In this document: piece after piece, positions 56,087-64,000 of the stretch
Position numbering within the stretch: the stretch's first letter is position 1
Layout of the letters: every line of letters begins with the position of its first letter
Assembly (NCBI RefSeq): GCF_021168555.1
Contig: NZ_JAJOZS010000005.1
Span: forward strand, 1-64,000
Reading direction: 5' to 3'
Length of the DNA stretch: 64,000 nt
DNA from: Stenotrophomonas sp. MMGLT7
GTDB lineage: Bacteria > Pseudomonadota > Gammaproteobacteria > Xanthomonadales > Xanthomonadaceae
Translations under genes and position numbers: made by a program
The notes under the pieces: generated by a model
Database searches by the model: none
Told to the model about the DNA's origin: nothing
Seen by the model: only the letters and a program-made list of their open reading frames with translations

Positions 56087-56611
56087 ATGGCAATCCGTGG
56101 ACCAAGACTGGAATTCTCGGTGGGCGCGTTCCTGCTGCTGACGCTGGCCTCGCTGCTGGTGCTGGCGGTGGCCTCCACCAACAAGCGCTGGGGCCTGGGC
56201 GGCGGCCACTACGAGCTGACCGCGCGCTTCAGCCAGATCGGCCAGCTCAAGCCGCAGGCGCCGGTGCGCATCGGCGGGGTGACGGTGGGCCAGGTCACCG
56301 GCATCACCTTGGATCCGGTGCGGTTCGACTCCATCGTGACCCTGTCGCTGGACGACAAGTACAAGGAGCTGCCCAACGACACCTCGGCCGGCATCTTCAC
56401 CAGCGGCCTGCTGGGCGACAGCTACGTCGGCCTGCAGCCGGGCGGCTCGCCCGACAACTTCAAGCCGGGCGACGAGATCAGCTTCACCCAGCCGGCGGTG
56501 GACCTGATCCAGCTGGTCGGCAAGTACATGTTCAGCGGCGGCGGGGATAGCTCCTCCCCGTCCAACGACACCCCGGGCGCAAGCGCGCCGAACACGGAAA
56601 TCCAACAATGA
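56087..56611 (+). CDS. mlaD: MlaD, MCE-domain subunit
   Basis: 174 aa. An N-terminal membrane helix, then one MCE domain (YELTARFSQIGQLKPQAPVRIGGVTVGQV) and a hydrophobic C-terminal tunnel helix. Forms a hexameric lipid channel on MlaE. Its last four bases overlap the mlaC start. Confidence 0.94.
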   Translation: MAIRGPRLEFSVGAFLLLTLASLLVLAVASTNKRWGLGGGHYELTARFSQIGQLKPQAPVRIGGVTVGQVTGITLDPVRFDSIVTLSLDDKYKELPNDTSAGIFTSGLLGDSYVGLQPGGSPDNFKPGDEISFTQPAVDLIQLVGKYMFSGGGDSSSPSNDTPGASAPNTEIQQ

Positions 56612-57291
56612 AGACGACCAAGCTCCTTCCCGCCCTGCTCGCCGCCGCACTGGCGGCGGCGACGCCCGCCATGGCCGCCGCGCCGCAGCCTGCGGCGGCC
56701 GCCACCGCCGCCTCCAGCCCGGCCGCGCAGCTGGTGATGACCAACAGCAGCCGCGTGCTGGCCACGCTGGAACAGCGCCGCGCCGAGTTCAAGGCCAACC
56801 CGCAGGCGCTGCACCAGTACGTCAACGCGCAGCTGAGCCAGTTCTTCGACCGCGACTACGCCGCGCGCCTGGTGCTGGGCATCCATGCCCGCGGCGCCTC
56901 CGATGCGGACATCAAGGGCTTCGCCGATGCGCTGGTGGCCAACCTGACCCAGCGCTACGGCTCGGCCATGCTGAGCTTCGAGGGCCATCCGAGCTTCCGC
57001 TTCAAGTCGCAGACCCCGCTGCCGAACAACATCGGCGTGCGCGTGTCCACCGACCTGATGCGGCCGGGCAACGATCCCACGCCGGTGGACTACCTGGTGC
57101 GCAACGTCGGCGGCCAGTGGAAGGTGTTCGACGTGATGATCGAGGGCGTGTCGTACGTGCAGACGTTCCGCAACCAGTTCGACGCGCCGCTGCGGCAGAA
57201 GTCCATCGCCCAGGTCACCGCCGACCTGCGCGCCGGCAACCTCAACGTGGCCGATCCGGCCGCCAACGGCAAGGCCGGCAATGGCCGCTGA
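56608..57291 (+). CDS. mlaC: MlaC, periplasmic phospholipid carrier
   Basis: 227 aa. Signal peptide ending PAMAAA, then the Ttg2/MlaC fold (FFDRDYAARLVLGIHARGASDADIKGFADALVANL, DYLVRNVGGQWKVFDVMIEGVSYVQTFRNQF). Shuttles lipid between MlaA and MlaD. Ends with 11 nt overlapping mlaB. Confidence 0.94.
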   Translation: MKTTKLLPALLAAALAAATPAMAAAPQPAAAATAASSPAAQLVMTNSSRVLATLEQRRAEFKANPQALHQYVNAQLSQFFDRDYAARLVLGIHARGASDADIKGFADALVANLTQRYGSAMLSFEGHPSFRFKSQTPLPNNIGVRVSTDLMRPGNDPTPVDYLVRNVGGQWKVFDVMIEGVSYVQTFRNQFDAPLRQKSIAQVTADLRAGNLNVADPAANGKAGNGR

Positions 57292-57592
57292 GCAGGCCGC
57301 CACGCTGCAGCGCCAGGGCGACGCCCTGGTGTTCGCCGGCGCGCTCGACCGCGGCGCCGCCACCGCACTGTGGCAGCAGGCGCTGTCGCAGCTGCAGGGC
57401 GTGAGCCGCATCGACCTGGCCGCGGTGCCGCGCGTGGACAGCTCGGGCCTGGCCCTGCTGGCCGAACTGTGCGCCCGCGGCAACGGCATCGCGCTGGCGC
57501 AGGCGCCGGCCGAACTGGCCGAACTGTGCGCCGCCTATCGCCTCGATCCCCACCTGGAGTTCCAGGCCTCCTCCGTCCAGGATCCGGTATGA
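57281..57592 (+). CDS. mlaB: MlaB, STAS-domain subunit
   Basis: 103 aa. STAS domain with the IDLAAVPRVDSSGLALL motif. Regulates MlaF in the cytoplasm. Start overlaps mlaC, and its stop overlaps the mlaA ATG (ATGA). Confidence 0.9.
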   Translation: MAAEQAATLQRQGDALVFAGALDRGAATALWQQALSQLQGVSRIDLAAVPRVDSSGLALLAELCARGNGIALAQAPAELAELCAAYRLDPHLEFQASSVQDPV

Positions 57593-58509
57593 ATCTTGTC
57601 CGCATGCTTTCCGTCCGCACGTTCTGCGGGCTCGCGCTGGGGGCCGTGCTGACGGCCTGCGCCAGCCAGCCGCAGCGCCAGCCCGCACCATCGCCTTCCT
57701 CCGCCCCGGCGGCGGCGAGCGCCACGACCGACACCGCCGCGCCGGCGCAGCAAGCGGCCGCTGGCGAGGCCGGGACGCCGACCCAGGCGGACGACGATTT
57801 CGCGGCCCTGTACGGCGGGGAGTCGGCCGGCGGCGGCGTGGCCTACGACCCGTGGGAGAACTACAACCGCCGCATCCACCGCTTCAACGTCGGCGTCGAC
57901 CGCTACGTCGCCCGTCCCGTGGCGACGGCCTACACCAAGGTCGTGCCGGGCCCGGCGCGGCGGCGCGTGACCGACTTCTTCCGCAACCTGACCTCGCCGG
58001 CGACCATGGTCAACCAGGTGCTGCAGGGCCGCCCGGGCGATGCCTGGGTCACCTTCGGCCGGTTCCTGATCAACACCACGGTCGGCATCGGCGGCCTGTT
58101 CGATCCGGCCACCCGCGACGACGTGCCGCGCACCAGCGAGGATTTCGGCCAGACCCTGGCGGTCTGGGGCTGGCGCAACTCGCGCTACTTCGAGCTGCCG
58201 TTCCTGGGGCCGCGCACCGTGCGCGACACCTTCGGCATCGCCGGCGACACGCCGCTGTCGCCGATCCGCTACGTCGAACGCGACCGCATCCGCTTCGCCC
58301 TGCAGGGCCTGCAGCTGGTCGACACCCGGGTCAAGCTGATGCCGCTGGACGACCTGCGCGCCAACGCGCCGGACGAGTACGCGCTGATCCGCGACGGCTG
58401 GATGCAGCGGCGCAACTACATGATCCAGAGCGATCGCGAAGGCCGCGGCGGCAACGACGAACTGAACGAGGACAGCCTGATCCCCAGCAGCTCGGTGCCG
58501 ATCCCCTGA
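57589..58509 (+). CDS. mlaA: MlaA (VacJ) outer-membrane lipoprotein
   Basis: 306 aa. Lipobox LTAC near residues 21-24, an Ala/Pro-rich linker, then the VacJ domain (YDPWENYNRRIHRFNVGVDRY, NTTVGIGGLFDPATR, DFGQTLAVWGW). It extracts phospholipid from the outer leaflet. Last gene of a complete mla operon. In E. coli mlaA is unlinked; having it in the operon is common in Xanthomonadales. A terminator follows. Confidence 0.95.
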   Translation: MNLVRMLSVRTFCGLALGAVLTACASQPQRQPAPSPSSAPAAASATTDTAAPAQQAAAGEAGTPTQADDDFAALYGGESAGGGVAYDPWENYNRRIHRFNVGVDRYVARPVATAYTKVVPGPARRRVTDFFRNLTSPATMVNQVLQGRPGDAWVTFGRFLINTTVGIGGLFDPATRDDVPRTSEDFGQTLAVWGWRNSRYFELPFLGPRTVRDTFGIAGDTPLSPIRYVERDRIRFALQGLQLVDTRVKLMPLDDLRANAPDEYALIRDGWMQRRNYMIQSDREGRGGNDELNEDSLIPSSSVPIP

Positions 58510-58550
58510 TCCGGCGTGGTGGTCCTGCGACGGCAGGCCATGAACGAAGA

Positions 58551-58577
58551 AGGCCCGGGAGCGATCCCGGGCCTTTG
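58551..58577 (+). terminator. Rho-independent terminator of the mla operon
   Basis: AGGCCCGGGA, loop GCGA, TCCCGGGCCT: a perfect 10-bp stem followed by TTGTGCTTG, 41 nt after the mlaA stop. Confidence 0.85.
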
Positions 58578-58659
58578 TGCTTGCGCTGGTGTCGGGCGGC
58601 GCTGGCGGCAGCGGGCCGGTACGTGGCCCGGGCCGGCACCGCCGGGGAAGCAACGACCC

Positions 58660-58737
58660 GTAGGAGCGATGTAGGAACGACTTCAGTCGCGATGGGCTTT
58701 ACCGGGAAGGCCCCATCGCGACTGAAGTCGCTCCTAC
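58660..58737. repeat. GTAG-type palindromic repeat with a duplicated end
   Basis: A partial GTAGGAGCGAT end precedes GTAGGAACGACTTCAGTCGC, then the inverted arm GCGACTGAAGTCGCTCCTAC. It lies between the convergent mlaA and glutathione peroxidase genes. Confidence 0.9.
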
Positions 58738-58761
58738 GAAGGCGGATGCCGGCCGCGCGGC

Positions 58762-59307
58762 TTACTGCGCCAGCGCGGCGTCGATGGCGGCCAGCAGGCG
58801 CGGGTCGGCGGCGGTGACGTCGGGGGCGAAACGGCCAGCCACCTTGCCGTCGCGGCCGATCAGGAACTTCTCGAAGTTCCACAGCACGCCCGGCGCCGGA
58901 TTGGGCTCGATGCCGAAGCCGGCCAGCTTCTCGCGCATCGGGCCGTCGCCGGTGGCCTGCGGCTGCGCGGCGACCAGCTGCGCGTACAGCGGGTGGATGC
59001 CTTCGCCGGTGACGGCGATCTTGGAGAACATCGGGAAGGTCACGTCGTAGGTGAGCTGGCAGAACTGCTGGATCTCGGCCTCGCTGCCCGGCTCCTGGCC
59101 CTTGAAGTCGTTGGCCGGGAAGCCCAGCACTTCCAGCCCGGCATCCTTCTTGTCGCGGTAGAGCTGCTCCAGGCCTTCGTACTGCGGGGTCAGCCCGCAC
59201 TTGGAGGCCACGTTGACCACCAGCAGCACCTTGCCGGCGTAGTCGCCCAGGGTGGCCGGCTGGCCGTCGATGGTGGTGAGCGCGATGGTCTGGATCGATT
59301 CGGTCAT
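58762..59307 (-). CDS. glutathione peroxidase (BtuE-like)
   Basis: 181 aa. Thiol peroxidase of the GPx family with Cys in place of Sec: NVASKCGLTPQY near residue 37, GFPANDFKGQEPG supplying the Gln, and VLWNFEKFLIGRDG supplying Trp and Asn. Reduces peroxides using glutathione or thioredoxin. ATG 59307 (MTESIQ) chosen; ATG 59313 adds two residues. Confidence 0.93.
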   Translation of the reverse strand: MTESIQTIALTTIDGQPATLGDYAGKVLLVVNVASKCGLTPQYEGLEQLYRDKKDAGLEVLGFPANDFKGQEPGSEAEIQQFCQLTYDVTFPMFSKIAVTGEGIHPLYAQLVAAQPQATGDGPMREKLAGFGIEPNPAPGVLWNFEKFLIGRDGKVAGRFAPDVTAADPRLLAAIDAALAQ

Positions 59308-59443
59308 GGCCATGGTCTTCGGGGAAAGGGGCGACAGGTTAGCGCGTGTGTCGACCGCGTGGTCGGGAGCGGGGGATCCCGGGCCTCCCGTGGCAAGCCG
59401 TGTGTGTAGGCGCTACGGGGCGATGCGGCGGCGGCCTGCGGGC

Positions 59444-60781
59444 TCATTGCTCCGGCGGCGGCACGTCGGCGCCGAGCAGGCCGGCGCTCTCCTCGCTCGG
59501 CAGCGATTCCACCTCGCGCAGCTTGCGCTCGATGGCGCGGGTGCGCACGCCGGTGTTGTCGATCTGCTTGCTGGCCTGCTCGAGCTTGTTCTTGACCGAG
59601 TCGAGCACCTCGCCGAACTTGCCGAACTCGGTCTTGGCCGCGCCGAGGATGCGCCATACCTCGGCCGAGCGCTTCTCGATCGCCACGGTGCGGAAGCCCA
59701 CCTGCAGGCTGGTCAGCAGCGCCAGCAGCGTGGTCGGCCCGGCCAGGGTGATGCGGTGCTGGCGCTGCATCGCCTCGAACAGGCCCGGGCGGCGCAGCAC
59801 CTCGGCGTACAGGCCCTCGGTCGGCAGGAACATCACCGCGAACTCGGTGGTGTGCGGCACCGCCACGTACTTGCGGATCTCCAGCGCCTGCTTGCGCACC
59901 GCGCGCTCGAGCGCGTCGCCGGCAGCGCGCACGGCGTCGGCGTCGGCCTTCTCCTGCGCGTCGAGCAGGCGCTCGTAGTCCTCGCGCGGAAACTTGGCGT
60001 CGATCGGCAGCCACACCGCGGCCTCGGCCGAGGAGCCGGGGAACTTCACCGCGAACTCCACCCGCTCGCTGCTGCCGGGCACGGTGGCGACGTTGGCCGC
60101 GTACTGGTCGGGCGCGAACACCTGCTCCAGCAGCCCGGCCAGCTGCACCTCGCCGAACACGCCGCGCGACTTGACGTTGGTCAGCACGCGCTGCAGGCCG
60201 CCGACGTCGGCGGCCAGCTTGGTCATGTCGCCCAGGCCCTGGTGCACCTGCGCCAGCATCGTGGTGACGTTGCCGAAGCTCTCGGTCAGGCGCGTCTCCA
60301 GGGTGGCGTGCAGCTTCTCGTCCACGGTCTGGCGCATCTGCTCCAGGCGCGCGGCGTTGTCGGCCTGCAGGTCCTTGAGCCGCGCCTCCAGGGTGGCGCG
60401 CATCTCGCCCAGGCTCTGCTGGTTGCGCTGGCCCAACTCGACCAGGCGCTGGCCCAGGCCCTCGGCGAAGCGCTGCTGCGATTGCCCGGCCTCCAGCCGG
60501 CCCTTGCGCGCGTCCTCGGTCAACGCCTCGCGCAGCAGGTCCAGGCGCTGGTCGGTGCGGGTGGACAGGTCGGCCAGGCTGCGGGCGAAGCCGTCGATGC
60601 GCGACTCCTGCTGGCGCGAGAACGACTCCAGCTGCTCGCGCAGCTCGCCGCGGCCGGTGCGCGACTCCTCGCGCAGGGCCTGTTCCAGCGCCGAGGAATC
60701 GGGGCGGCGCAGCAGCAGCACCAGTTGCAGGACGATGACGGCGCAGAGCAGGGCGCCGAGGATGAGGAATTCGGATTGCAT
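59444..60781 (-). CDS. rmuC: DNA recombination protein RmuC
   Basis: 445 aa. One N-terminal membrane helix, a long coiled coil (about residues 30-190), then the RmuC nuclease-like domain (SRGVFGEVQLAGLLEQVF, LPIDAKFPREDYERLL, FAVMFLPTEGLYAEVLRR). Limits inversions and rearrangements at short repeats in E. coli. Divergent from the GST gene. Confidence 0.95.
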   Translation of the reverse strand: MQSEFLILGALLCAVIVLQLVLLLRRPDSSALEQALREESRTGRGELREQLESFSRQQESRIDGFARSLADLSTRTDQRLDLLREALTEDARKGRLEAGQSQQRFAEGLGQRLVELGQRNQQSLGEMRATLEARLKDLQADNAARLEQMRQTVDEKLHATLETRLTESFGNVTTMLAQVHQGLGDMTKLAADVGGLQRVLTNVKSRGVFGEVQLAGLLEQVFAPDQYAANVATVPGSSERVEFAVKFPGSSAEAAVWLPIDAKFPREDYERLLDAQEKADADAVRAAGDALERAVRKQALEIRKYVAVPHTTEFAVMFLPTEGLYAEVLRRPGLFEAMQRQHRITLAGPTTLLALLTSLQVGFRTVAIEKRSAEVWRILGAAKTEFGKFGEVLDSVKNKLEQASKQIDNTGVRTRAIERKLREVESLPSEESAGLLGADVPPPEQ

Positions 60782-60862
60782 GGCGCCAGTGTAGCGGGCG
60801 CCGTCTCATCCGCTGCGCCGGCTGCTACGCTGCCGGTTCCCGGCCCCCTCCCCATACCCGCG

Positions 60863-61486
60863 ATGCTGCAGCTCTACGGCAAGTCCTCCTCGATCAACGT
60901 GCGCAAGGTGCTGTGGCTGTGCGACGAACTCCCGCTTGCATACGAGCAGCACGCCTACGGCAGCGGCTTCGCGCCGGTCGATACCGAACCGTTCCGCCGC
61001 CTCAATCCGAACGCGCAGGTGCCGGTGATCCGCGACGGCGACTTCGTGCTGTGGGAATCGAACACGATCTGCCGCTACCTGGCCGCGCGCGAGCGGCGCG
61101 CGGACCTGCTGCCGGACGACCCGCGCGAGCGGGCGCAGGTCGAGCAGTGGATGGACTGGCAGGCGACAGACCTGAACACGGCATGGCGCTACGTGTTCAT
61201 GGCGCGCGTGCGGCGCAGCCCGGCCTATCCCGACGCGGTGGCGGCCGAGGCCAGCCTGGCGCAGTGGAACGGCTTGATGGCGATCCTGGACGCGCAGCTG
61301 GCCCGCACCGGCGCGTACGTGGCCGGCCCGGCATTCGGCCTGGCCGACATCGTGCTGGGCCTGTCGACCCAGCGCTGGCGGATGACCCCGGGCGACAAGC
61401 CGGCGCTGGCGGCGGTCGAGGCCTGGTTCGCGCGGCTGTGCGAGCGCCCCGGCTTTCGCCGCCACGGCTGCAACGGCGAGCCCTGA
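60863..61486 (+). CDS. glutathione S-transferase
   Basis: 207 aa. N-terminal thioredoxin-like domain with SSSINVRKVLWLCDELPL and the cis-Pro/substrate segment NAQVPVIRDGDFVLWESNTICRYL. All-helical C-terminal domain. Function in detoxification is generic. The substrate is not readable. Confidence 0.9.
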   Translation: MLQLYGKSSSINVRKVLWLCDELPLAYEQHAYGSGFAPVDTEPFRRLNPNAQVPVIRDGDFVLWESNTICRYLAARERRADLLPDDPRERAQVEQWMDWQATDLNTAWRYVFMARVRRSPAYPDAVAAEASLAQWNGLMAILDAQLARTGAYVAGPAFGLADIVLGLSTQRWRMTPGDKPALAAVEAWFARLCERPGFRRHGCNGEP

Positions 61487-61682
61487 GCCCGATTCGAGGC
61501 CGGGCAATCCCTGCCCCGGCAGCGGCGACCCGGACGCGGCGACGGTCCGAAGCCCTGCAAGGGCGATCCTGCGGGAACTCCACCGCAACCGCCGTCCCCA
61601 GGCGCGGCCTCCGGGCCTCTGCCGGCTACGCGCCGCCGCCGCGTCTGCGATCATGTACGCCCCCACGCGCCGTGTTCCGCCG

Positions 61683-62228
61683 ATGAAGTCGCTGCCTTTG
61701 CTGATGCTGGGCCTGGCCTGCCTGCTGCCGTTGCCGGCCACCGCCGGCAATTCGCAGACCCTCGTCTCGCCCGCCGCCCTGCCGGCGGCCGACACCCGGC
61801 CCAAGGTGTTCCTGGCCGGCAGCATCGAGATGGGCAAGGCCGGCGACTGGCAGCGGCAGGTGCAGCAGGCGCTGGCCGACGAGGGTGTGCTGATGCTCAA
61901 CCCGCGCCGTGCCGACTGGAACCCGGCCTGGCGCGCCGAGGCCGACGAGCCGGAGTTCCGCCGCCAGGTGGAATGGGAACTGGCCGCGCTGGAACAGGCC
62001 GACATCGTGCTGATGTACTTCGCGCCCGGCACGCAGAGCCCGATCACCCTGCTCGAATTCGGCCTGTACGCGCGCTCGGGCAAGCTGCTGGTGGCCGCGC
62101 CGGCCGGTTTCTGGCGCAAGGGCAACCTGGACATCACCGGCGACCGCTATGGCGTGCCGCGCTACGACGACCTGCCGGCGCTGATCGCCGCGGTGAAGCA
62201 GCGCCTGGCCGCGCAACGCGCGCGCTGA
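61683..62228 (+). CDS. secreted nucleoside 2-deoxyribosyltransferase-like protein
   Basis: 181 aa. A signal peptide (MKSLPLLMLGLACLLPLPATAG) precedes a domain that begins KVFLAGSIEMGKAGDWQRQV and holds ADIVLMYFAPGTQSPITLLEFGLYA, the catalytic Glu region of nucleoside deoxyribosyltransferases. These enzymes are normally cytoplasmic, so export is odd. An upstream in-frame start at 61653 adds ten residues without changing the prediction. It may act on extracellular nucleosides or have been repurposed. Confidence 0.8.
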   Translation: MKSLPLLMLGLACLLPLPATAGNSQTLVSPAALPAADTRPKVFLAGSIEMGKAGDWQRQVQQALADEGVLMLNPRRADWNPAWRAEADEPEFRRQVEWELAALEQADIVLMYFAPGTQSPITLLEFGLYARSGKLLVAAPAGFWRKGNLDITGDRYGVPRYDDLPALIAAVKQRLAAQRAR

Positions 62229-62247
62229 TCCCGGCGCGACGACCGCC

Positions 62248-62874
62248 ATGCCGTGGATGGGCATCAACGATACCGGCACCTTCGTGATGGCCGTGGTGCT
62301 GTTCCTGATGCTGCCCGGCCCGGGCACCTTCACCCTGCTGGCCGCCACCGGCCGCGGCGGCGTGCGCGCTGGCTACGCCACCCTGGCCGGGCTGATGCTG
62401 GGCGACCAGTTGCTGATCGCCGCCGCCGCGACCGGGGTGGCGGCGCTGTTGCAGGCGCATCCGGCGCTGTTCGCGGCACTGCGCTACGTGGGCGCCGGCT
62501 ACCTGGCCTGGGTGGGCGTGCAGCTGCTGCGCGAACCCGCGGCGGCTGGCCCTGTCGCGCCGCCGCCGCGGCAGGGGCGGCGCTGGTTCCGGCAGGCGCT
62601 GCTGGTGGGCGTGCTCAACCCCAAGGCGATCCTGTTCTACATGGCCTTCTTCCCGCTGTTCATCGACCCGGCCACGCAGCGCGGCGTGGCGACGCTGGCC
62701 ACCATGGCGGCGCTGATCGCGCTGTTGAGCATCGCCTGGTGTTCGCTGCTGATCTTCGGCGGGCGCTTGATCGCCCGGCTCCTGGCCGGCCATCCGCGGC
62801 TCGGCGCATGGCTGCGGCGCGGGGTCGGCGTATGCTTGATCGGGTTCGGATTGCGACTGGGACTGGAGGCCTGA
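62248..62874 (+). CDS. LysE/RhtB family exporter
   Basis: 208 aa, six membrane segments. The LysE family signature PGPGTFTLLAATGRGGVRAGYATLAG follows the first helix. Exports amino acids or homoserine-like compounds in general; the cargo is unknown. It lies 19 nt after the previous gene, so it is probably cotranscribed. Confidence 0.88.
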   Translation: MPWMGINDTGTFVMAVVLFLMLPGPGTFTLLAATGRGGVRAGYATLAGLMLGDQLLIAAAATGVAALLQAHPALFAALRYVGAGYLAWVGVQLLREPAAAGPVAPPPRQGRRWFRQALLVGVLNPKAILFYMAFFPLFIDPATQRGVATLATMAALIALLSIAWCSLLIFGGRLIARLLAGHPRLGAWLRRGVGVCLIGFGLRLGLEA

Positions 62875-62904
62875 TGCGCCTTCCGGCCCGGTCCGGAGCT
62901 CGGG

Positions 62905-63342
62905 ATGGCGATCCACTGCAAGCGCGCCTATGAGCCGGCCGTCGACGGCGACGGCCGGCGCTTCCTGGTGGACCGGCTGTGGCCGCGCGGGGTCGGACGC
63001 GCCGCCTTGGACGCCGAATGGCTCAGGGGCGTGGCGCCCAGCGACGAGCTGCGGCGATGGTTCGACCACCGGCCCGAGCGCTGGGACGCGTTCCGCCGGC
63101 GCCACTGGCTGGAACTGGCCGCGCATCCACGACGCCTGGCGCCGCTGCGCGACGCCATCGCCGCCGGCCCGGTGGCGCTGCTCCACGGCGCCCGCGACAC
63201 CGCGCGCAACCAGGCCGTCGCGCTGCGCCAATACCTGCTGGCCCACCGCCGGCGCGGCCGAGCCGGCCGCGCTCTGGCAATGCTGCGCCGCATTCGGCGA
63301 AACTCGACGGCTTGTCTTCTCCCGCTCGCCCCACGAGGCCCG
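62905..63342 (+). CDS. DUF488 family protein, stop codon missing
   Basis: The DUF488 domain is clear from the ATG at 62905: HCKRAYEPAVDGDGRRFLVD, LWPRGVGRAALDAEWLRG, WFDHRPERWDAFRRR, LLHGARDTARNQAVALRQYL (to about 63240). The frame then stays open through the permease gene to the window edge, so the normal end is lost. The end given here is where the permease begins, not an observed stop. An indel near 63240-63300, a stop loss, or a real extension could explain it. Confidence 0.6.
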
Positions 63343-63343
63343 C

Positions 63344-64000
63344 ATGCAGTCCTGGCTCCGGCGCAAGTCCATCGACACGATCACCGTCCACGAACCCGGC
63401 CGGCGCCTGGTGCCCACGCTGGGCTGGCCGCACCTGGTGGCGCTGGGCATCGGCGCGATCGTCGGCACCGGCATCTACACGCTGATCGGGGTGGGCGCCG
63501 ACAAGGCCGGCCCGGCGGTGCTGCTCTCGTTCGTGGTGGCCGGCCTGGTGTGCGCCTGCGCGGCGCTGGCCTACGCCGAGATGGCCACGATGATGCCGGC
63601 CGCCGGCAGCGCCTACACCTACAGCTACGCCGCGCTGGGCGAGGCAATCGCCTGGGTGGTGGGCTGGAGCCTGGTGCTGGAGTACTCGCTGGTGGTGAGC
63701 ACGGTGGCGGTGGGCTGGTCGGGCTACTTCGTCGGCTTCCTGGAATGGATCACGCTCAACAGCGGCTGGGACGTGACCCTGCCGGCGGCGCTGGCGGCCG
63801 GGCCGCACGCCGGCGGCGTGGTCAACCTGCCGGCGATCGTCATCACCTTCCTGGTCGCCGGGCTGCTGATCGTCGGCACGCGCGAGAGCGCCACGCTCAA
63901 CGCGGTGCTGGTGGTGTTCAAGCTGATCGCGCTGGCGGTGTTCGTGGCGGTGGCGCTGCCGGCGTTCGACATGGCCAACCTGCAGCCGTTCATGCCGTAC
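63344..64000 (+). CDS. APC-family amino acid permease, 3' end outside the window
   Basis: First 219 codons. Starts MQSWLRRKSIDTI, then TLGWPHLVALGIGAIVGTGIYTLIG, the consensus first helix with the GxGIGxGI-like unwound loop, and ALAYAEMATMMPAAGSAYTYSYAALGE, as in cationic amino acid transporters (YhdG/CAT-like). Six or so membrane segments are visible before the cut. CGAGG stands a few bases before the ATG. Confidence 0.9.
   Translation, partial: MQSWLRRKSIDTITVHEPGRRLVPTLGWPHLVALGIGAIVGTGIYTLIGVGADKAGPAVLLSFVVAGLVCACAALAYAEMATMMPAAGSAYTYSYAALGEAIAWVVGWSLVLEYSLVVSTVAVGWSGYFVGFLEWITLNSGWDVTLPAALAAGPHAGGVVNLPAIVITFLVAGLLIVGTRESATLNAVLVVFKLIALAVFVAVALPAFDMANLQPFMPY

Overview
The window is GC-rich (roughly two thirds G+C by eye) and densely coded on both strands. 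It looks like a chromosome segment of a Xanthomonadaceae (Lysobacteraceae) bacterium such as Stenotrophomonas, Pseudoxanthomonas, Lysobacter or Luteimonas. Pointers are a CopL-CopA-CopB copper cluster, two XAC0095-like proteins, an argS/SPOR-protein pair, a phosphomannomutase with a membrane-bound N-terminal half, and five head-to-head GTAG-type palindromic repeats like the SMAG/REP elements of Stenotrophomonas. The genus is not certain.

Layout. 1-160: two tandem sigma70-type promoters on the minus strand pointing off the left edge, most likely toward an rRNA operon, next to tyrS. 1.7-6.1 kb: cell-wall turnover (M23 endopeptidase, AnmK, AmpG) followed by exonuclease III. 7-16 kb: housekeeping (pyrE, coaBC-dut-phosphomannomutase operon, radC, argS plus an FtsN-like SPOR protein). 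16-26 kb: SDR dehydrogenase, speA and speE diverging across a palindromic repeat, a small RIO/Kdo-type kinase behind a composite palindrome, a PII protein, ubiK, comM, a lone AAA ATPase and a PLP enzyme. 26-33 kb: two copper systems back to back. These are a cueR-copA(P-type ATPase) pair with copZ, controlled by a MerR-type operator, and the periplasmic copL-copA(oxidase)-copB set.

33-44 kb is an accessory region with signs of gene turnover. It holds a broken IS481-type transposase, a P-loop kinase, tandem XAC0095-like paralogues, an HTH regulator, a SymE-type toxin, a membrane-anchored Mrr-like nuclease, an AT-rich AAA ATPase/TOPRIM-like fusion (OLD/PARIS-like), a lipoprotein, a pseudouridine synthase, an orphan HigA antitoxin beside a truncated higB, and an Abi-family protein. 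It reads as a small defence island. The ATPase-TOPRIM gene with its neighbours is the best candidate for an undescribed system.

44-54 kb carries recC-recB-recD on the minus strand. recD has two in-frame copies of a palindromic intergenic repeat. recB has an in-frame GTAG repeat joined to a run of Pro-Glu-Thr triplets. An open frame between recB and recD overlaps both neighbours by ATGA. 54-58.5 kb is a complete mlaFEDCBA lipid-asymmetry operon ending in a strong terminator. The last part has a glutathione peroxidase, rmuC, a glutathione S-transferase, a secreted nucleoside deoxyribosyltransferase-like protein, a LysE-type exporter, a DUF488 frame that never meets a stop codon, and an amino acid permease cut by the window edge.
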